In this document: piece after piece, positions 54,528 through 63,138 of the stretch
Position numbering within the stretch: position 1 is the stretch's first letter
Layout: each line of letters starts with the position of its first letter
Source: Bradyrhizobium cosmicum
Lineage (GTDB): Bacteria; Pseudomonadota; Alphaproteobacteria; Rhizobiales; Xanthobacteraceae
Reading direction: 5' to 3'
Assembly: GCF_007290395.2 (NCBI RefSeq)
Contig: NZ_CP041656.2
Coordinates: 186,001-250,000 of the forward strand
Length of the DNA: 64,000 nt
Made by a program: the position numbers and the translations under genes
Notes under the pieces: generated by a model
What the model was told of the DNA's origin: nothing
What the model saw: only the letters and a program-made list of their open reading frames with translations
Databases searched by the model: none

Positions 54528-55829
54528 TTACTGAAGCGCCTCGCCGTGCTGCGAGATATCGAGCCCCTCGAGTTCATGCTCGCGGGAGACGCGCAACGGC
54601 ACGAACAGCGCGACCAGCTTGAGCAGAATGAAACTCACCCCGGCCGACCAGACGAAGGTGACGGCGACGCCGTAGAGCTGGATCAGGAGCTGCTGCGGAT
54701 GGCCCTCGAGCAGGCCGGCGGTGCCGCCGATCGCGGAGGTCGCGAACACGCCGGCCAGCAGCGTGCCGGTCAGGCCGCCGATGCCGTGAACGCCGAACAC
54801 GTCGAGTGAATCGTCGTAGTCGAAGCGGTGCTTCAGCCAGGTGCAGGCCCAGTAGCAAACCGCCCCGGCGATGATGCCGATGACGATGCCGTGCCACGGC
54901 GCGACGAAGCCCGAGGCGGGTGTGATGGTGCCGAGGCCGGCCACCGCGCCGGAGATCATGCCGAGTACCGACGGCTTGCGCCGGGTCGACCATTCGATCG
55001 CGCCCCAGGTCAGCGCGCCGGAGCAGGCCGCAAGATGTGTTGCGATGATCGCCAGCACGGCGCGCGAATTGGCGGCGCCGGCCGAGCCGCCGTTGAAGCC
55101 GAACCAGCCGACCCACAACAGGCCGGTGCCCATCACGGCAAGCGAGAGGTCGAACGGCGAAAGATTCTCGGTACCGTAACCGTGACGGCGCCCCATCACC
55201 TTGGCGGCGACGAGGCCGCCGGTGCCCGCCGACAGATGCACGACGAGGCCGCCGGCAAAATCCAGCACGCCCATGCTGGCCAGGAAGCCGCCGCCCCACA
55301 CCCAGTGCGCCAGCGGAATATAGACGAAGATGAACCAGGCGACCGAGAACAGAAGATAGGCGGAGAACCGCATCCGGTCGGCGACCGAACCTGCCACCAG
55401 CGCTACCGTGATGATCGCGAACGTCATCTGGTACAGCATGAACAGCGCTTCCGGGATGGTCTTCGCCGCCGGGTTGACACTGTCCATCGTCATGCCCGCG
55501 AGAAACCAGCGGTCGAGCGTGCCAATCCAGGGGCCGTCGCCGACGAAGCACAGCGAATAGCCGAACGCGACCCAGAGAATCGAGATCATCGTCACGGCGG
55601 CAAGGCTCTGCGCCATGGTCGCAAGCACGTTCTTCTTGCGCACCATGCCGGAATAGAACAGCGCGAGCCCCGGGATCGTCATCATCAGCACCAGCGCGGT
55701 GGCGACGATCATCCAGGCGGTGTCGGCGGTGTTGATCTCGGAGCTTGCGGCATGTGCCGGCGCTGCAACGGCCGACACACATCCGATTCCCGCAGCCATA
55801 CAGGCTGCGCGGCGCAACAATCCCGCCAT
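54528..55829 (-). CDS. amtB: Ammonium transporter (operon 2)
   Basis: A 433-residue Amt channel, a paralogue of 50881-52329. It has a signal peptide (AGIGCVSAVAAPAHA), then eleven helices with FAGGLVVHLSAGTGG and LDVFGVHGIGGLTGTLLAG. It is shorter than its paralogue, lacking the Ala-rich loop after the DMIQD segment. It follows glnK copy 2 by 78 bp. No intrinsic terminator was seen after it. Confidence 0.95.
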   Translation of the reverse strand: MAGLLRRAACMAAGIGCVSAVAAPAHAASSEINTADTAWMIVATALVLMMTIPGLALFYSGMVRKKNVLATMAQSLAAVTMISILWVAFGYSLCFVGDGPWIGTLDRWFLAGMTMDSVNPAAKTIPEALFMLYQMTFAIITVALVAGSVADRMRFSAYLLFSVAWFIFVYIPLAHWVWGGGFLASMGVLDFAGGLVVHLSAGTGGLVAAKVMGRRHGYGTENLSPFDLSLAVMGTGLLWVGWFGFNGGSAGAANSRAVLAIIATHLAACSGALTWGAIEWSTRRKPSVLGMISGAVAGLGTITPASGFVAPWHGIVIGIIAGAVCYWACTWLKHRFDYDDSLDVFGVHGIGGLTGTLLAGVFATSAIGGTAGLLEGHPQQLLIQLYGVAVTFVWSAGVSFILLKLVALFVPLRVSREHELEGLDISQHGEALQ

Positions 55830-55907
55830 GTCGTTTCCCCCAGCAGTGATGACGTCGCACGCTGTGGCGTCGTTGCCCGGTGCGATCGTCGAAGACTTAT
55901 TAGAGCG

Positions 55908-56399
<492 letters not shown>

Positions 56400-56485
56400 T
56401 CATCCTTCACAATGCATTTTTGGCATGGATGCGGTGAACCCAAGCGTCCCGGCTGGTACAAAAGTATGTTCGAGGGGGACGCTTC

Positions 56486-57361
56486 ATGGCGAGTTGGTTC
56501 TACGCATCCGAGGGCAAGCAGCAGGGGCCCTATCCGGAAGGGCAATTCCGCGACCTGATTTCGCAAGGGATCGTGCGTCCGGATACGCTGGTGTGGTCCG
56601 AGGGCATGGCCGGCTGGCAGAAGGCCGCCGAAATCCCCGGCCTGATCGGCGGCGGCGCGCCCCCGATGGTCCCGGCTGGCGGTCCGCCGATGATGGGCGG
56701 CGGTGGTTATGCGGGCGGCGGCGGTGGATCGCTGTCGGCTGATTTCAGCGCCTTCGGTCTTCTCGGCCGCAGCATCGTGTTCATCATCGGCATGCTGCTG
56801 GTGATCCCCGCACCATGGGTCACCGTCTGGTTCTACAAATACATAACGTCGCACATCCAGGTACCGGGCCGCCCGAATTTTGGTTTTGCCGGCGAGCCGA
56901 TGGATATCTGGTGGGCGCTGATGGGCAACGCGCTGCTGACTTATGCCGGTGCGACCGGCATTTCGTACGCGCCCCTTCTCGCGACGATCGCCAATGCCTT
57001 CTTCGCTTGGGTGATCATGCGCTGGATCGTAGCCAATCTCACCTCGAACGGCGAGCGGCTGCCGATCTCGTTCCAGGGCAGCGCGATCGGCTATGTCGGC
57101 TGGTATCTCTTGATGCTCATCTCGACCATCACCATCATCGGCTGGGCCTGGGTGCTGGCGTACTGGATGCGCTGGATCTGCCGCAATACCGAGGGTACTC
57201 GGCGCGAGATCGTGTTCACTGGCAGCGGCTGGCAGGTGCTGTGGCGCACAGTGGTGTTCTCGCTGGCCTGCAGCTTGATCATCCCGATTCCATGGATGCT
57301 GCGCTGGTACGGCCGCTGGTACGTGTCGCAATTCGCGCTTGCACCGCGCGGATCGCTCTGA
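56486..57361 (+). CDS. GYF-like domain membrane protein
   Basis: A 291-residue protein with a GYF_2-like N-terminal domain (WFYASEGKQQGPYPEGQFRDLI, VWSEGMAGWQKAAEIPGL), a Gly/Pro/Met-rich linker, and about six hydrophobic helices (residues ~90-280) resembling DUF898. GYF domains bind Pro-rich peptides. Function unknown. Starts at ATG 56486 with GGGGGACG upstream. Confidence 0.7.
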   Translation: MASWFYASEGKQQGPYPEGQFRDLISQGIVRPDTLVWSEGMAGWQKAAEIPGLIGGGAPPMVPAGGPPMMGGGGYAGGGGGSLSADFSAFGLLGRSIVFIIGMLLVIPAPWVTVWFYKYITSHIQVPGRPNFGFAGEPMDIWWALMGNALLTYAGATGISYAPLLATIANAFFAWVIMRWIVANLTSNGERLPISFQGSAIGYVGWYLLMLISTITIIGWAWVLAYWMRWICRNTEGTRREIVFTGSGWQVLWRTVVFSLACSLIIPIPWMLRWYGRWYVSQFALAPRGSL

Positions 57362-57364
57362 CGA

Positions 57365-58228
57365 TCAGCTCCTCCGCTCGCGCACGGACCCTTCCTGCGC
57401 GACGGACGCCACCAGCGTGCCGTCGGGCTTGAAGATAGAACCGCGGGTCAGGCCGCGGCCGCTCTGCGCGCTCGGCGAATCCTGCGCGTAGAGCAACCAT
57501 TCGTCGGCGCGGAACGGGCGGTGAAACCACATCGCGTGGTCGAGGCTCGCCGGCATCATGCGCTTGTCGAACAGGGTGCGGCCGTAGCGCGCCATGATCG
57601 CATCCAGCAGCGAAAAGTCCGAGGCATAGGCCAGCGCGCACATGTGCAGCGCCGGATCGTCGGGCAGCTTCGCCGCGGTCCTGATCCAGACGTGAATGCG
57701 GCCGTCCTCGATCTTCTCGCCGAAATAACGGCTGAGCTCGACCGGGCGCAACTCGATCGGGCGATCCGACTCGTAGTAGCGGCGGATGAACTCCGGCATC
57801 TCCTTGAACATCGGCTGCTTTGCCACCTCTTCCGCCGTGAGCTTTTCCGGCGGCGGCACCTCGGGCATCTTGTCCTGATGATCGAATGCGCTCTCCTCAT
57901 CGGTATGAAACGACACCATGATCGAGAAAATCGCGTTGCCGTGCTGGATCGCGGTGACCCGGCGGGTCGAATAGCTCTTGCCGTCGCGCAGGCGCTCGAC
58001 CTGGTAGATGATCGGGATCTGGGGATCGCCGGGCAGGATGAAATAGCAATGCAGCGAATGCGGCAGCCGGCCCTCGACGGTTCGGCAGGCCGCCACCATC
58101 GCCTGCCCGATCACCTGGCCGCCGAACACCCGCTGCCAGCTCGTCTTTGGGCTGTTGCCGCGGAACAGATTCACCTCGAGTTGTTCGAGGTCGAGGATCG
58201 AGATCAGGTCGATCAGGCTCTTGGACAT
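57365..58228 (-). CDS. tesB: Acyl-CoA thioesterase II
   Basis: A 287-residue double hotdog thioesterase, which releases fatty acids from CoA. N-terminal segment LEQLEVNLFRGNSPKTSWQRVFGGQVIGQAMVAA and the C-terminal half HAMWFHRPFRADEWLLYAQDSPSAQSGRGL are typical of TesB. It begins 216 bp before the ubiH-type gene on the other strand, with a repeat between. Confidence 0.93.
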   Translation of the reverse strand: MSKSLIDLISILDLEQLEVNLFRGNSPKTSWQRVFGGQVIGQAMVAACRTVEGRLPHSLHCYFILPGDPQIPIIYQVERLRDGKSYSTRRVTAIQHGNAIFSIMVSFHTDEESAFDHQDKMPEVPPPEKLTAEEVAKQPMFKEMPEFIRRYYESDRPIELRPVELSRYFGEKIEDGRIHVWIRTAAKLPDDPALHMCALAYASDFSLLDAIMARYGRTLFDKRMMPASLDHAMWFHRPFRADEWLLYAQDSPSAQSGRGLTRGSIFKPDGTLVASVAQEGSVRERRS

Positions 58229-58252
58229 GACACCGCTCCGGAATGTCTCTGG

Positions 58253-58355
58253 TCGTCATTCCGGGATGCGCCGGAACGGCGCAGGCCCGGAATCCATAAC
58301 CCCGGCCTGTGGTTATGGATTCCGGGCTCGCGACCTGGTCGCGCCCCGGAATGAC
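58253..58355. repeat. Dispersed inverted repeat
   Basis: CGTCATTCCGGGATGCGCC...CCCGGAATCCATAACC is mirrored by GGTTATGGATTCCGGG...GCCCCGGAATGAC. A member of the family at 44311 and 59691. Confidence 0.75.
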
Positions 58356-58444
58356 ATGGTGGGCGAGTTCCGCCCTTGTTTCACTGCACTGTTTCGCCCA
58401 CCTCAAGTCTGCTAGCAAGACCAAGAGTGAGCTAGGGATTGGGT

Positions 58445-59665
58445 ATGTCGGTACAGGGTAGCATTGTCATTGGCGGCGGCGCGTTTGCGGGCCTGGCACT
58501 GGCGCTGGCGTTGCGTCAGGGGCTCGGCCCCGAGATTCCCGTCATCGTCGCCGATCCCGCGTTCGCCACGAGGCCGAGCCGCGATCCGCGCGCCACTGCG
58601 ATCGTGGCCGCCTGCCGCCGCCTGTTCGAGGCGATCGGCGTCTGGGACGACGTCAGGGACGAGGCGCAGCCGATCCTCGACATGGTCGTCACCGATTCCA
58701 AGCTCGAAGACGCCACCCGTCCGGTGTTCCTGAACTTCGCCGGCGATGTCGCGCCGGGCGAGTCCTTTGCGCATATGGTCGAGAACCGCCGTCTGATCGA
58801 TGCGCTGGTGGCGCGCGCCGAGGCGGAAGGCATCGATCTTCGCGCCACCATTGTGTCGTCTTACGATTCGCGCAGCGAGGGCATCGACGTGACGCTCGGC
58901 GACGGCAGCGTCATCGCGGCGAGCCTGCTGGTCGCCGCCGACGGCGCGCGGTCGAAGCTGCGCGAGCGCGCCGGCATCGCCACCCATGGCTGGGAGTATG
59001 ATCAGTCCGGTATCGTCGTCACCGTCAGCCACGAGCGCGATCATGAAGGCCGCGCTGAAGAACATTTTCTGCCCGCGGGCCCGTTCGCGATCCTGCCGCT
59101 CACGGGCAAACGCTCCTCGCTGGTGTGGACCGAGCGCCGGGCTGAGGCCGCGCGCATCATTGCGCTCAGCGACGAGGAGTTTCACGGCGAGCTGGAGCAG
59201 CGCTTCGGTCTGCATCTCGGCGAGGTGAAGGCGCTCGACAAGCCGCGCGCGTTTCCGCTGTCCTATTTCGTCGCGCGCTCCTTCATTGCCGAGCGCCTCG
59301 CGCTAGTCGGCGATGCCGCGCATGTCATCCATCCGATCGCGGGCCAGGGTCTCAACATGGGGCTGAAGGACGTCGCCGCGCTGGCCGAAGTCGTCGTCGA
59401 TGCCGCGCGGCTCGGCATGGATCTCGGCGCAGCCGACGTGCTGGAGCGCTACCAGCGCTGGCGCCGTTTCGACACGATGGCGATGGGCGTTGCCACCAAC
59501 TCGCTGAACTTCCTGTTCTCCAACCAGTCGACGCTGCTGCGCACCGTCCGCGACATCGGCCTCGGCCTCGTCGACCGCGCCCCGCCGCTGAAGAATCTCT
59601 TCATCCGCCAGGCCGCCGGACTGACCGGCGAGGTGCCGCGGTTGTTGAAGGGCGAGGCGTTGTAG
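58445..59665 (+). CDS. FAD-dependent ubiquinone hydroxylase (UbiH/UbiF/UbiL family)
   Basis: A 406-residue flavin monooxygenase of the ubiquinone-ring hydroxylase family. It has VIGGGAFAGLALALAL at the N-terminus, the DG motif (AADGARSKLRERAGI) and GDAAHVIHPIAGQGLNMGLKDV. The position hydroxylated (C1, C5 or C6) cannot be told from motifs. ATG 58445 is used. Confidence 0.9.
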   Translation: MSVQGSIVIGGGAFAGLALALALRQGLGPEIPVIVADPAFATRPSRDPRATAIVAACRRLFEAIGVWDDVRDEAQPILDMVVTDSKLEDATRPVFLNFAGDVAPGESFAHMVENRRLIDALVARAEAEGIDLRATIVSSYDSRSEGIDVTLGDGSVIAASLLVAADGARSKLRERAGIATHGWEYDQSGIVVTVSHERDHEGRAEEHFLPAGPFAILPLTGKRSSLVWTERRAEAARIIALSDEEFHGELEQRFGLHLGEVKALDKPRAFPLSYFVARSFIAERLALVGDAAHVIHPIAGQGLNMGLKDVAALAEVVVDAARLGMDLGAADVLERYQRWRRFDTMAMGVATNSLNFLFSNQSTLLRTVRDIGLGLVDRAPPLKNLFIRQAAGLTGEVPRLLKGEAL

Positions 59666-59690
59666 CGGGAGCTTTTGTCAAACTCTCCAC

Positions 59691-59824
59691 TGTCATCCCG
59701 GACAAGCGAAGCGCAGATCCGGGATCCATACGCCGCAGCAAGAGTTTTGCGAGGATTCGGAGTGATCAGCTCCCTCCATAACCACTCTCTGCGGTTATGG
59801 ATGCCCGCGTTCGCGGGATGACGC
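59691..59824. repeat. Dispersed inverted repeat
   Basis: A 134-bp composite with CTGTCATCCCGGACAAGCG...GATCCGGGATCC at the left and GGTTATGGATGCCCGCGTTCGCGGGATGACG at the right. It lies between two convergent genes. Confidence 0.65.
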
Positions 59825-59862
59825 CGAGAGTGGTGCCCGGCCTTTGCGTAAAACGACCCCCC

Positions 59863-60060
59863 TCAATCGATCTTGCGCGCCTCTTCCGGCAGCATGATCG
59901 GGATGCCGTCGCGGATCGGATAGGCGAGCTTGGCGCTGCGCGAGATCAGCTCCTGCCGCGCGGAATCGAATTCCAGCGGACCCTTGGTCAAGGGGCAGAC
60001 GAGAATCTCCAGCAGTTTGGGATCGACGCTGTTCTCGGGGCGTTCGGTGGTCGTGTTCAT
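59863..60060 (-). CDS. Trm112-family small protein
   Basis: A 65-residue Trm112/UPF0434 protein ([50 protein letters not shown]). Relatives activate methyltransferases or bind zinc; here only one Cys is left in the typical CP segment. The start is ATG 60060, 57 bp after the TetR gene stop; it may be cotranscribed with it. Confidence 0.85.
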   Translation of the reverse strand: MNTTTERPENSVDPKLLEILVCPLTKGPLEFDSARQELISRSAKLAYPIRDGIPIMLPEEARKID

Positions 60061-60116
60061 TTTTGTCTCCGGCAATCGCCTGCCTCTAGCATAGAAAATC
60101 GCGTCAAAATAGGATT

Positions 60117-60647
60117 CTAGCCCGACACCATCTGCAGGATCTCGTCGAGCAGGCGCTGCAGCCGTGCGGCCGGCACCGGCGTGCCCGACAGGGCAAAGCC
60201 GAGGAAGGTCCAGTACAGAATCTGCGCCCGCGCCTGCGCCATCGCCGGCGCAAGTCCGCGCATCGTGAGCAGCGTCTCGATATAGTCGATCCTGCGGCGG
60301 TCGATGGCGCGGACCGCGACCTGCGCTGCCGAATCGAACGCCGCCCAGTTGCGCACCGCGCGCTCGAGATCGAGCCGCGCGCCAAAGCTTCGCCGCAGCA
60401 GCGCCGCGAGCGGTTCGCCGCCGCCGGCCTCGACATCTGCGATGATCTGCTCGGCCGCGATCTCGCGCCAGCGCTTCAGGATGGCGGCGTGGAACGCGCC
60501 AAGATCGGCGAAATGCCAATAGAAGCTGCCGCGCGAAACCCCCATGGCCTTTGCGAGCGGATCGGCCTTCAGCGCCGTGAAGCCGCTGTTGGCGAGCGTC
60601 TTCAGGCCTTGCTTGATCCAGTCGTCGGCGGAGAGCTGCTCGGTCAC
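60117..60647 (-). CDS. TetR-family transcriptional regulator
   Basis: A 176-residue regulator with an N-terminal TetR helix-turn-helix ([43 protein letters not shown]) and a helical ligand-binding domain. GTG 60647 is the start. It is divergent from a small membrane-protein gene and two copies of the same palindrome lie between them. The ligand is unknown. Confidence 0.85.
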   Translation of the reverse strand: MTEQLSADDWIKQGLKTLANSGFTALKADPLAKAMGVSRGSFYWHFADLGAFHAAILKRWREIAAEQIIADVEAGGGEPLAALLRRSFGARLDLERAVRNWAAFDSAAQVAVRAIDRRRIDYIETLLTMRGLAPAMAQARAQILYWTFLGFALSGTPVPAARLQRLLDEILQMVSG

Positions 60648-60666
60648 GGCGGGTTCCGGAAATCTA

Positions 60667-60684
60667 CCATACACTAGTGTATTG
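60667..60684. promoter_or_regulatory. TetR operator 1
   Basis: CCATACA-CTAG-TGTATTG, an 18-bp near-perfect palindrome with an ATACACTAGTGTAT core, 20 bp upstream of the TetR start. Confidence 0.75.
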
Positions 60685-60711
60685 ACAGGCGGCGGGCCAG
60701 CGCTTAATACG

Positions 60712-60729
60712 CCATACACAACTGTATGG
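60712..60729. promoter_or_regulatory. TetR operator 2
   Basis: CCATACA-CAAC-TGTATGG, perfect outer arms, the same motif as operator 1 and 45 bp from it. It overlaps the upstream edge of the ribosome binding site of the divergent membrane gene. Confidence 0.75.
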
Positions 60730-60737
60730 AGGCGTCG

Positions 60738-61088
60738 ATGCGCGATCTCTTGCTCCAATGTGCCGGCGTTGCTGCCATTGCCGTGGCCCTGATCCATGGC
60801 GTCCTCGGCGAGACCAGGGTCTTTCCCCGCGCCCGCATCGAACCGGAACGGCTTCGTATCCTGGTCCGCCTGGTCTGGCAGGCCTCGACCGTCGCCTGGA
60901 TCGGCGGTGGCGTGCTCCTGATCGCGGCGCCCTGGATGGACTCGGCACCTGCGCGCCACTGGATCGTCATCACCATGGCCAGTGTGTTCGGCTTGTCCGC
61001 CTGCGCCAACGCGTGGGCGACACGCGGCCGGCACTTCGGCTGGATGGCGCTCAGCGCCGTCGTCGCGATGGCGGTTGCCGGCTATTAG
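60738..61088 (+). CDS. Small hydrophobic membrane protein
   Basis: A 116-residue protein with about four transmembrane helices (for example GVAAIAVALIHGVLG, TVAWIGGGVLLIAAP, WIVITMASVFGLSACANAWA). I do not recognise a family; the TVAWIGGG stretch is reminiscent of small integral membrane proteins with unknown function. ATG 60738 with GGAGG 5 nt upstream is preferred over the ATG at 60726, which falls in operator 2. It is probably the main target of the TetR regulator. Confidence 0.75.
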   Translation: MRDLLLQCAGVAAIAVALIHGVLGETRVFPRARIEPERLRILVRLVWQASTVAWIGGGVLLIAAPWMDSAPARHWIVITMASVFGLSACANAWATRGRHFGWMALSAVVAMAVAGY

Positions 61089-61284
61089 CACGCCGTGGCA
61101 AACCGTGAGGCGTAAGGCCGCAGCCGGCCTACAAATGCGCACTGTATTCGGACAGCGCTGATCTTTTTCGGACCGTTAGAATAACTCTAAAGCTTCGCCC
61201 GCGCGTAGCGGATTGACTTCACTCTCTCGATCCCATCCTTCACTCTCCGTCGCGCGAGATGTCGCGCGAAGGACAGAAGGGGAG

Positions 61285-61569
61285 ATGCTCGTGAAGGTGA
61301 TGCGTGTTGTTGCCGTTGCACTGACGATCGGGATTGGCATGGGATCGGCGGCGATGGCCGACGGCTTCAAGGACTGCACCAAGCTCGACAAGGCGTCGTG
61401 GAAGCCGGCGAGCGAAGCCGAAGCCAAGGCCAAGGCTCTCGGCTACGAGGTGCGGCGCTCCAAGATCGAGGGCTCATGCTATGAGGTCTACGGCGTCAAG
61501 GAAGGCAAGCTCTACGAGCTGTTCTACAGCCCCGAAGATCTCAGCCTGAAGCACACGATCGCCAAGTAA
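61285..61569 (+). CDS. PepSY-domain secreted protein
   Basis: A 94-residue protein with a signal peptide (VVAVALTIGIGMGSAAMA) and a PepSY-like domain (WKPASEAEAKAKALGYEVRRSKIEGSCYEVYGVKEGKLYELFYSPED). ATG 61285 with AGAAGGGG upstream. It precedes a cytochrome b561-like gene by 61 bp, probably in one operon; such pairs are common and may act in redox or metal chemistry. Confidence 0.8.
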   Translation: MLVKVMRVVAVALTIGIGMGSAAMADGFKDCTKLDKASWKPASEAEAKAKALGYEVRRSKIEGSCYEVYGVKEGKLYELFYSPEDLSLKHTIAK

Positions 61570-61630
61570 CGATCGTAACGATCGTCAAGGAACGATTGCC
61601 AGGCAGGCAGGAATTGAGGGTGGTCCTCGC

Positions 61631-62224
61631 TTGATCGACGAAGCGGCGCCAGACGCACGCGGGGTGTCCGACGGGACCCCCGCGGATCGAACCGTTTCGC
61701 GGACAGTCACGGTCTGGGACCTCCCTCTGCGCCTCTGGCACTGGACTCTCGCCGCCAGCGTTCTGGCCGCGTGGTTCACCCCGACGGTCTATGACAGCGT
61801 TCATCGCATCGTCGGCTACACCGTGCTCGCGCTTCTGGCCTTCCGTCTGGTCTGGGGCGTCCGGGGAAGCCGCTATTCGCGCTTCCGCATGGTCGGCGTC
61901 AGGCTTCGTGCCGCGCCGAGTTATCTCTGGAATCTGCGCCGCGGCATGACCGGCCGCTATATCGGGCTCAATCCCGCCGGCACCTTGATGCTGGTGGCGC
62001 TGCTGCTGTCGCTCGCGGTGTCGGCGATATCAGGTGCGTTGTCGGTGACCGTCACCTTCTTCGGCGTGTGGTGGATCGAGGACACCCACGTGTATGCATC
62101 GGACGCCGTGATGGTGCTGGTCGTACTGCACGTCGTGGGCGTCGTGCTGATGGGGCTGCTCCAGCGCGAGAACCTGATCCGGTCGATGTTCACCGGCCGC
62201 AAGCGCATCCGCGGCCATTTGTAG
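61631..62224 (+). CDS. Cytochrome b561-type membrane protein
   Basis: A 197-residue protein with four transmembrane helices and heme-ligand histidines in PLRLWHWTL, DSVHRIVGY and VLHVVGVV. It resembles di-heme cytochrome b subunits such as those of Ni,Fe hydrogenases. TTG 61631 is the start; a downstream start is possible. Together with the PepSY gene it may form an electron-transfer unit. Confidence 0.82.
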   Translation: MIDEAAPDARGVSDGTPADRTVSRTVTVWDLPLRLWHWTLAASVLAAWFTPTVYDSVHRIVGYTVLALLAFRLVWGVRGSRYSRFRMVGVRLRAAPSYLWNLRRGMTGRYIGLNPAGTLMLVALLLSLAVSAISGALSVTVTFFGVWWIEDTHVYASDAVMVLVVLHVVGVVLMGLLQRENLIRSMFTGRKRIRGHL

Positions 62225-62243
62225 TCTTTGAGGCGATACTCCT

Positions 62244-62334
62244 GCCGTCATGGCCGGGCTTGTCCCGGCCATCCACGATCTTGAGTACGGTCATGAGAAC
62301 GTGGATGCCCGGGACAAGCCCGGGCATGACGACG
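62244..62334. repeat. Dispersed inverted repeat
   Basis: GCCGTCATGGCCGGGCTTGTCCCGGCCATCCACG is mirrored by GTGGATGCCCGGGACAAGCCCGGGCATGACG. A near copy is at 50165-50250. Confidence 0.75.
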
Positions 62335-62362
62335 TTTGTGAAATGACGAAGGGCAGGCACCC

Positions 62363-63040
62363 TCACTGCAACGGCGGATCGCCGCTGGTGCGCTTCTTGG
62401 CGAGGTCCATCTCGGTCACCGCGATCAGGATCTCGGCGCGGGTCTTCAAATCCATCGCCTCCAGCATGGCCTGCTTTTCCGCGGGACCATACGGCGACAT
62501 CATCGCCAGCGCGTTGACGAGCGCCTCGTTGGGCGCGCTCTCGACGCCCTCCCAGTCGACCTTGAGATTGTTGGCTTTCAGGAAATCCGCCAGCACCGTC
62601 AGCAACGCCTCGCGATCAACCTCGTCCTCGCCCTTGCGCGCGGTGAAGTCGTCGATGAAGGCAAAGAAATCCACCTTGCACTGCCGGTAGGCGGTCAGCA
62701 CCTCGAGTTCCTCGACCACCCTGAAGCGCGAGACGCCGGTCAGCTCGAGGATGTAGCGGCCATCGCCGGATTCGGCGAGCTGGGTGATGCGACCGACGCA
62801 GCCGACGCGGAACAGTGCCGGCTTGTCGGAGTCCTTCGGCGAATGCGTCGTGTCGGGCTGGATCATGCCGATCAGCCGATGGCCGTCGCGGAAGCAATCG
62901 TCGACCATTGAAAGGTAGCGCGGCTCGAAGATGTTGAGCGGCATCTGGCCGCGCGGCAGCAGCAGCGCGCCGGGCAGCGGAAACACCGGAATGATCTCCG
63001 GAAGGTCGGCGGGCCCGCGATATTCGATGTTGATCGGCAT
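62363..63040 (-). CDS. LON-substrate-binding-domain protein
   Basis: A 225-residue protein consisting of the N-terminal LON domain without protease or ATPase (IIPVFPLPGALLLPRGQMPLNIFEPRYLSMV, VGCVGRITQLAESGDGRYILELTGVSRFRV). Function unknown; proteins like this may bind substrates or partner with ATPases. It follows the thioredoxin-TPR gene by 98 bp on the same strand. Confidence 0.87.
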   Translation of the reverse strand: MPINIEYRGPADLPEIIPVFPLPGALLLPRGQMPLNIFEPRYLSMVDDCFRDGHRLIGMIQPDTTHSPKDSDKPALFRVGCVGRITQLAESGDGRYILELTGVSRFRVVEELEVLTAYRQCKVDFFAFIDDFTARKGEDEVDREALLTVLADFLKANNLKVDWEGVESAPNEALVNALAMMSPYGPAEKQAMLEAMDLKTRAEILIAVTEMDLAKKRTSGDPPLQ

Positions 63041-63138
63041 CTGGTGCGCGGTCCCCGGTTGACGTGATCAGCCCCTGCTATAGCGAGATACGGGAAACTC
63101 CGCAGCGGTTTCCCGAAAGATCGGCTCCAGCAGACGCC

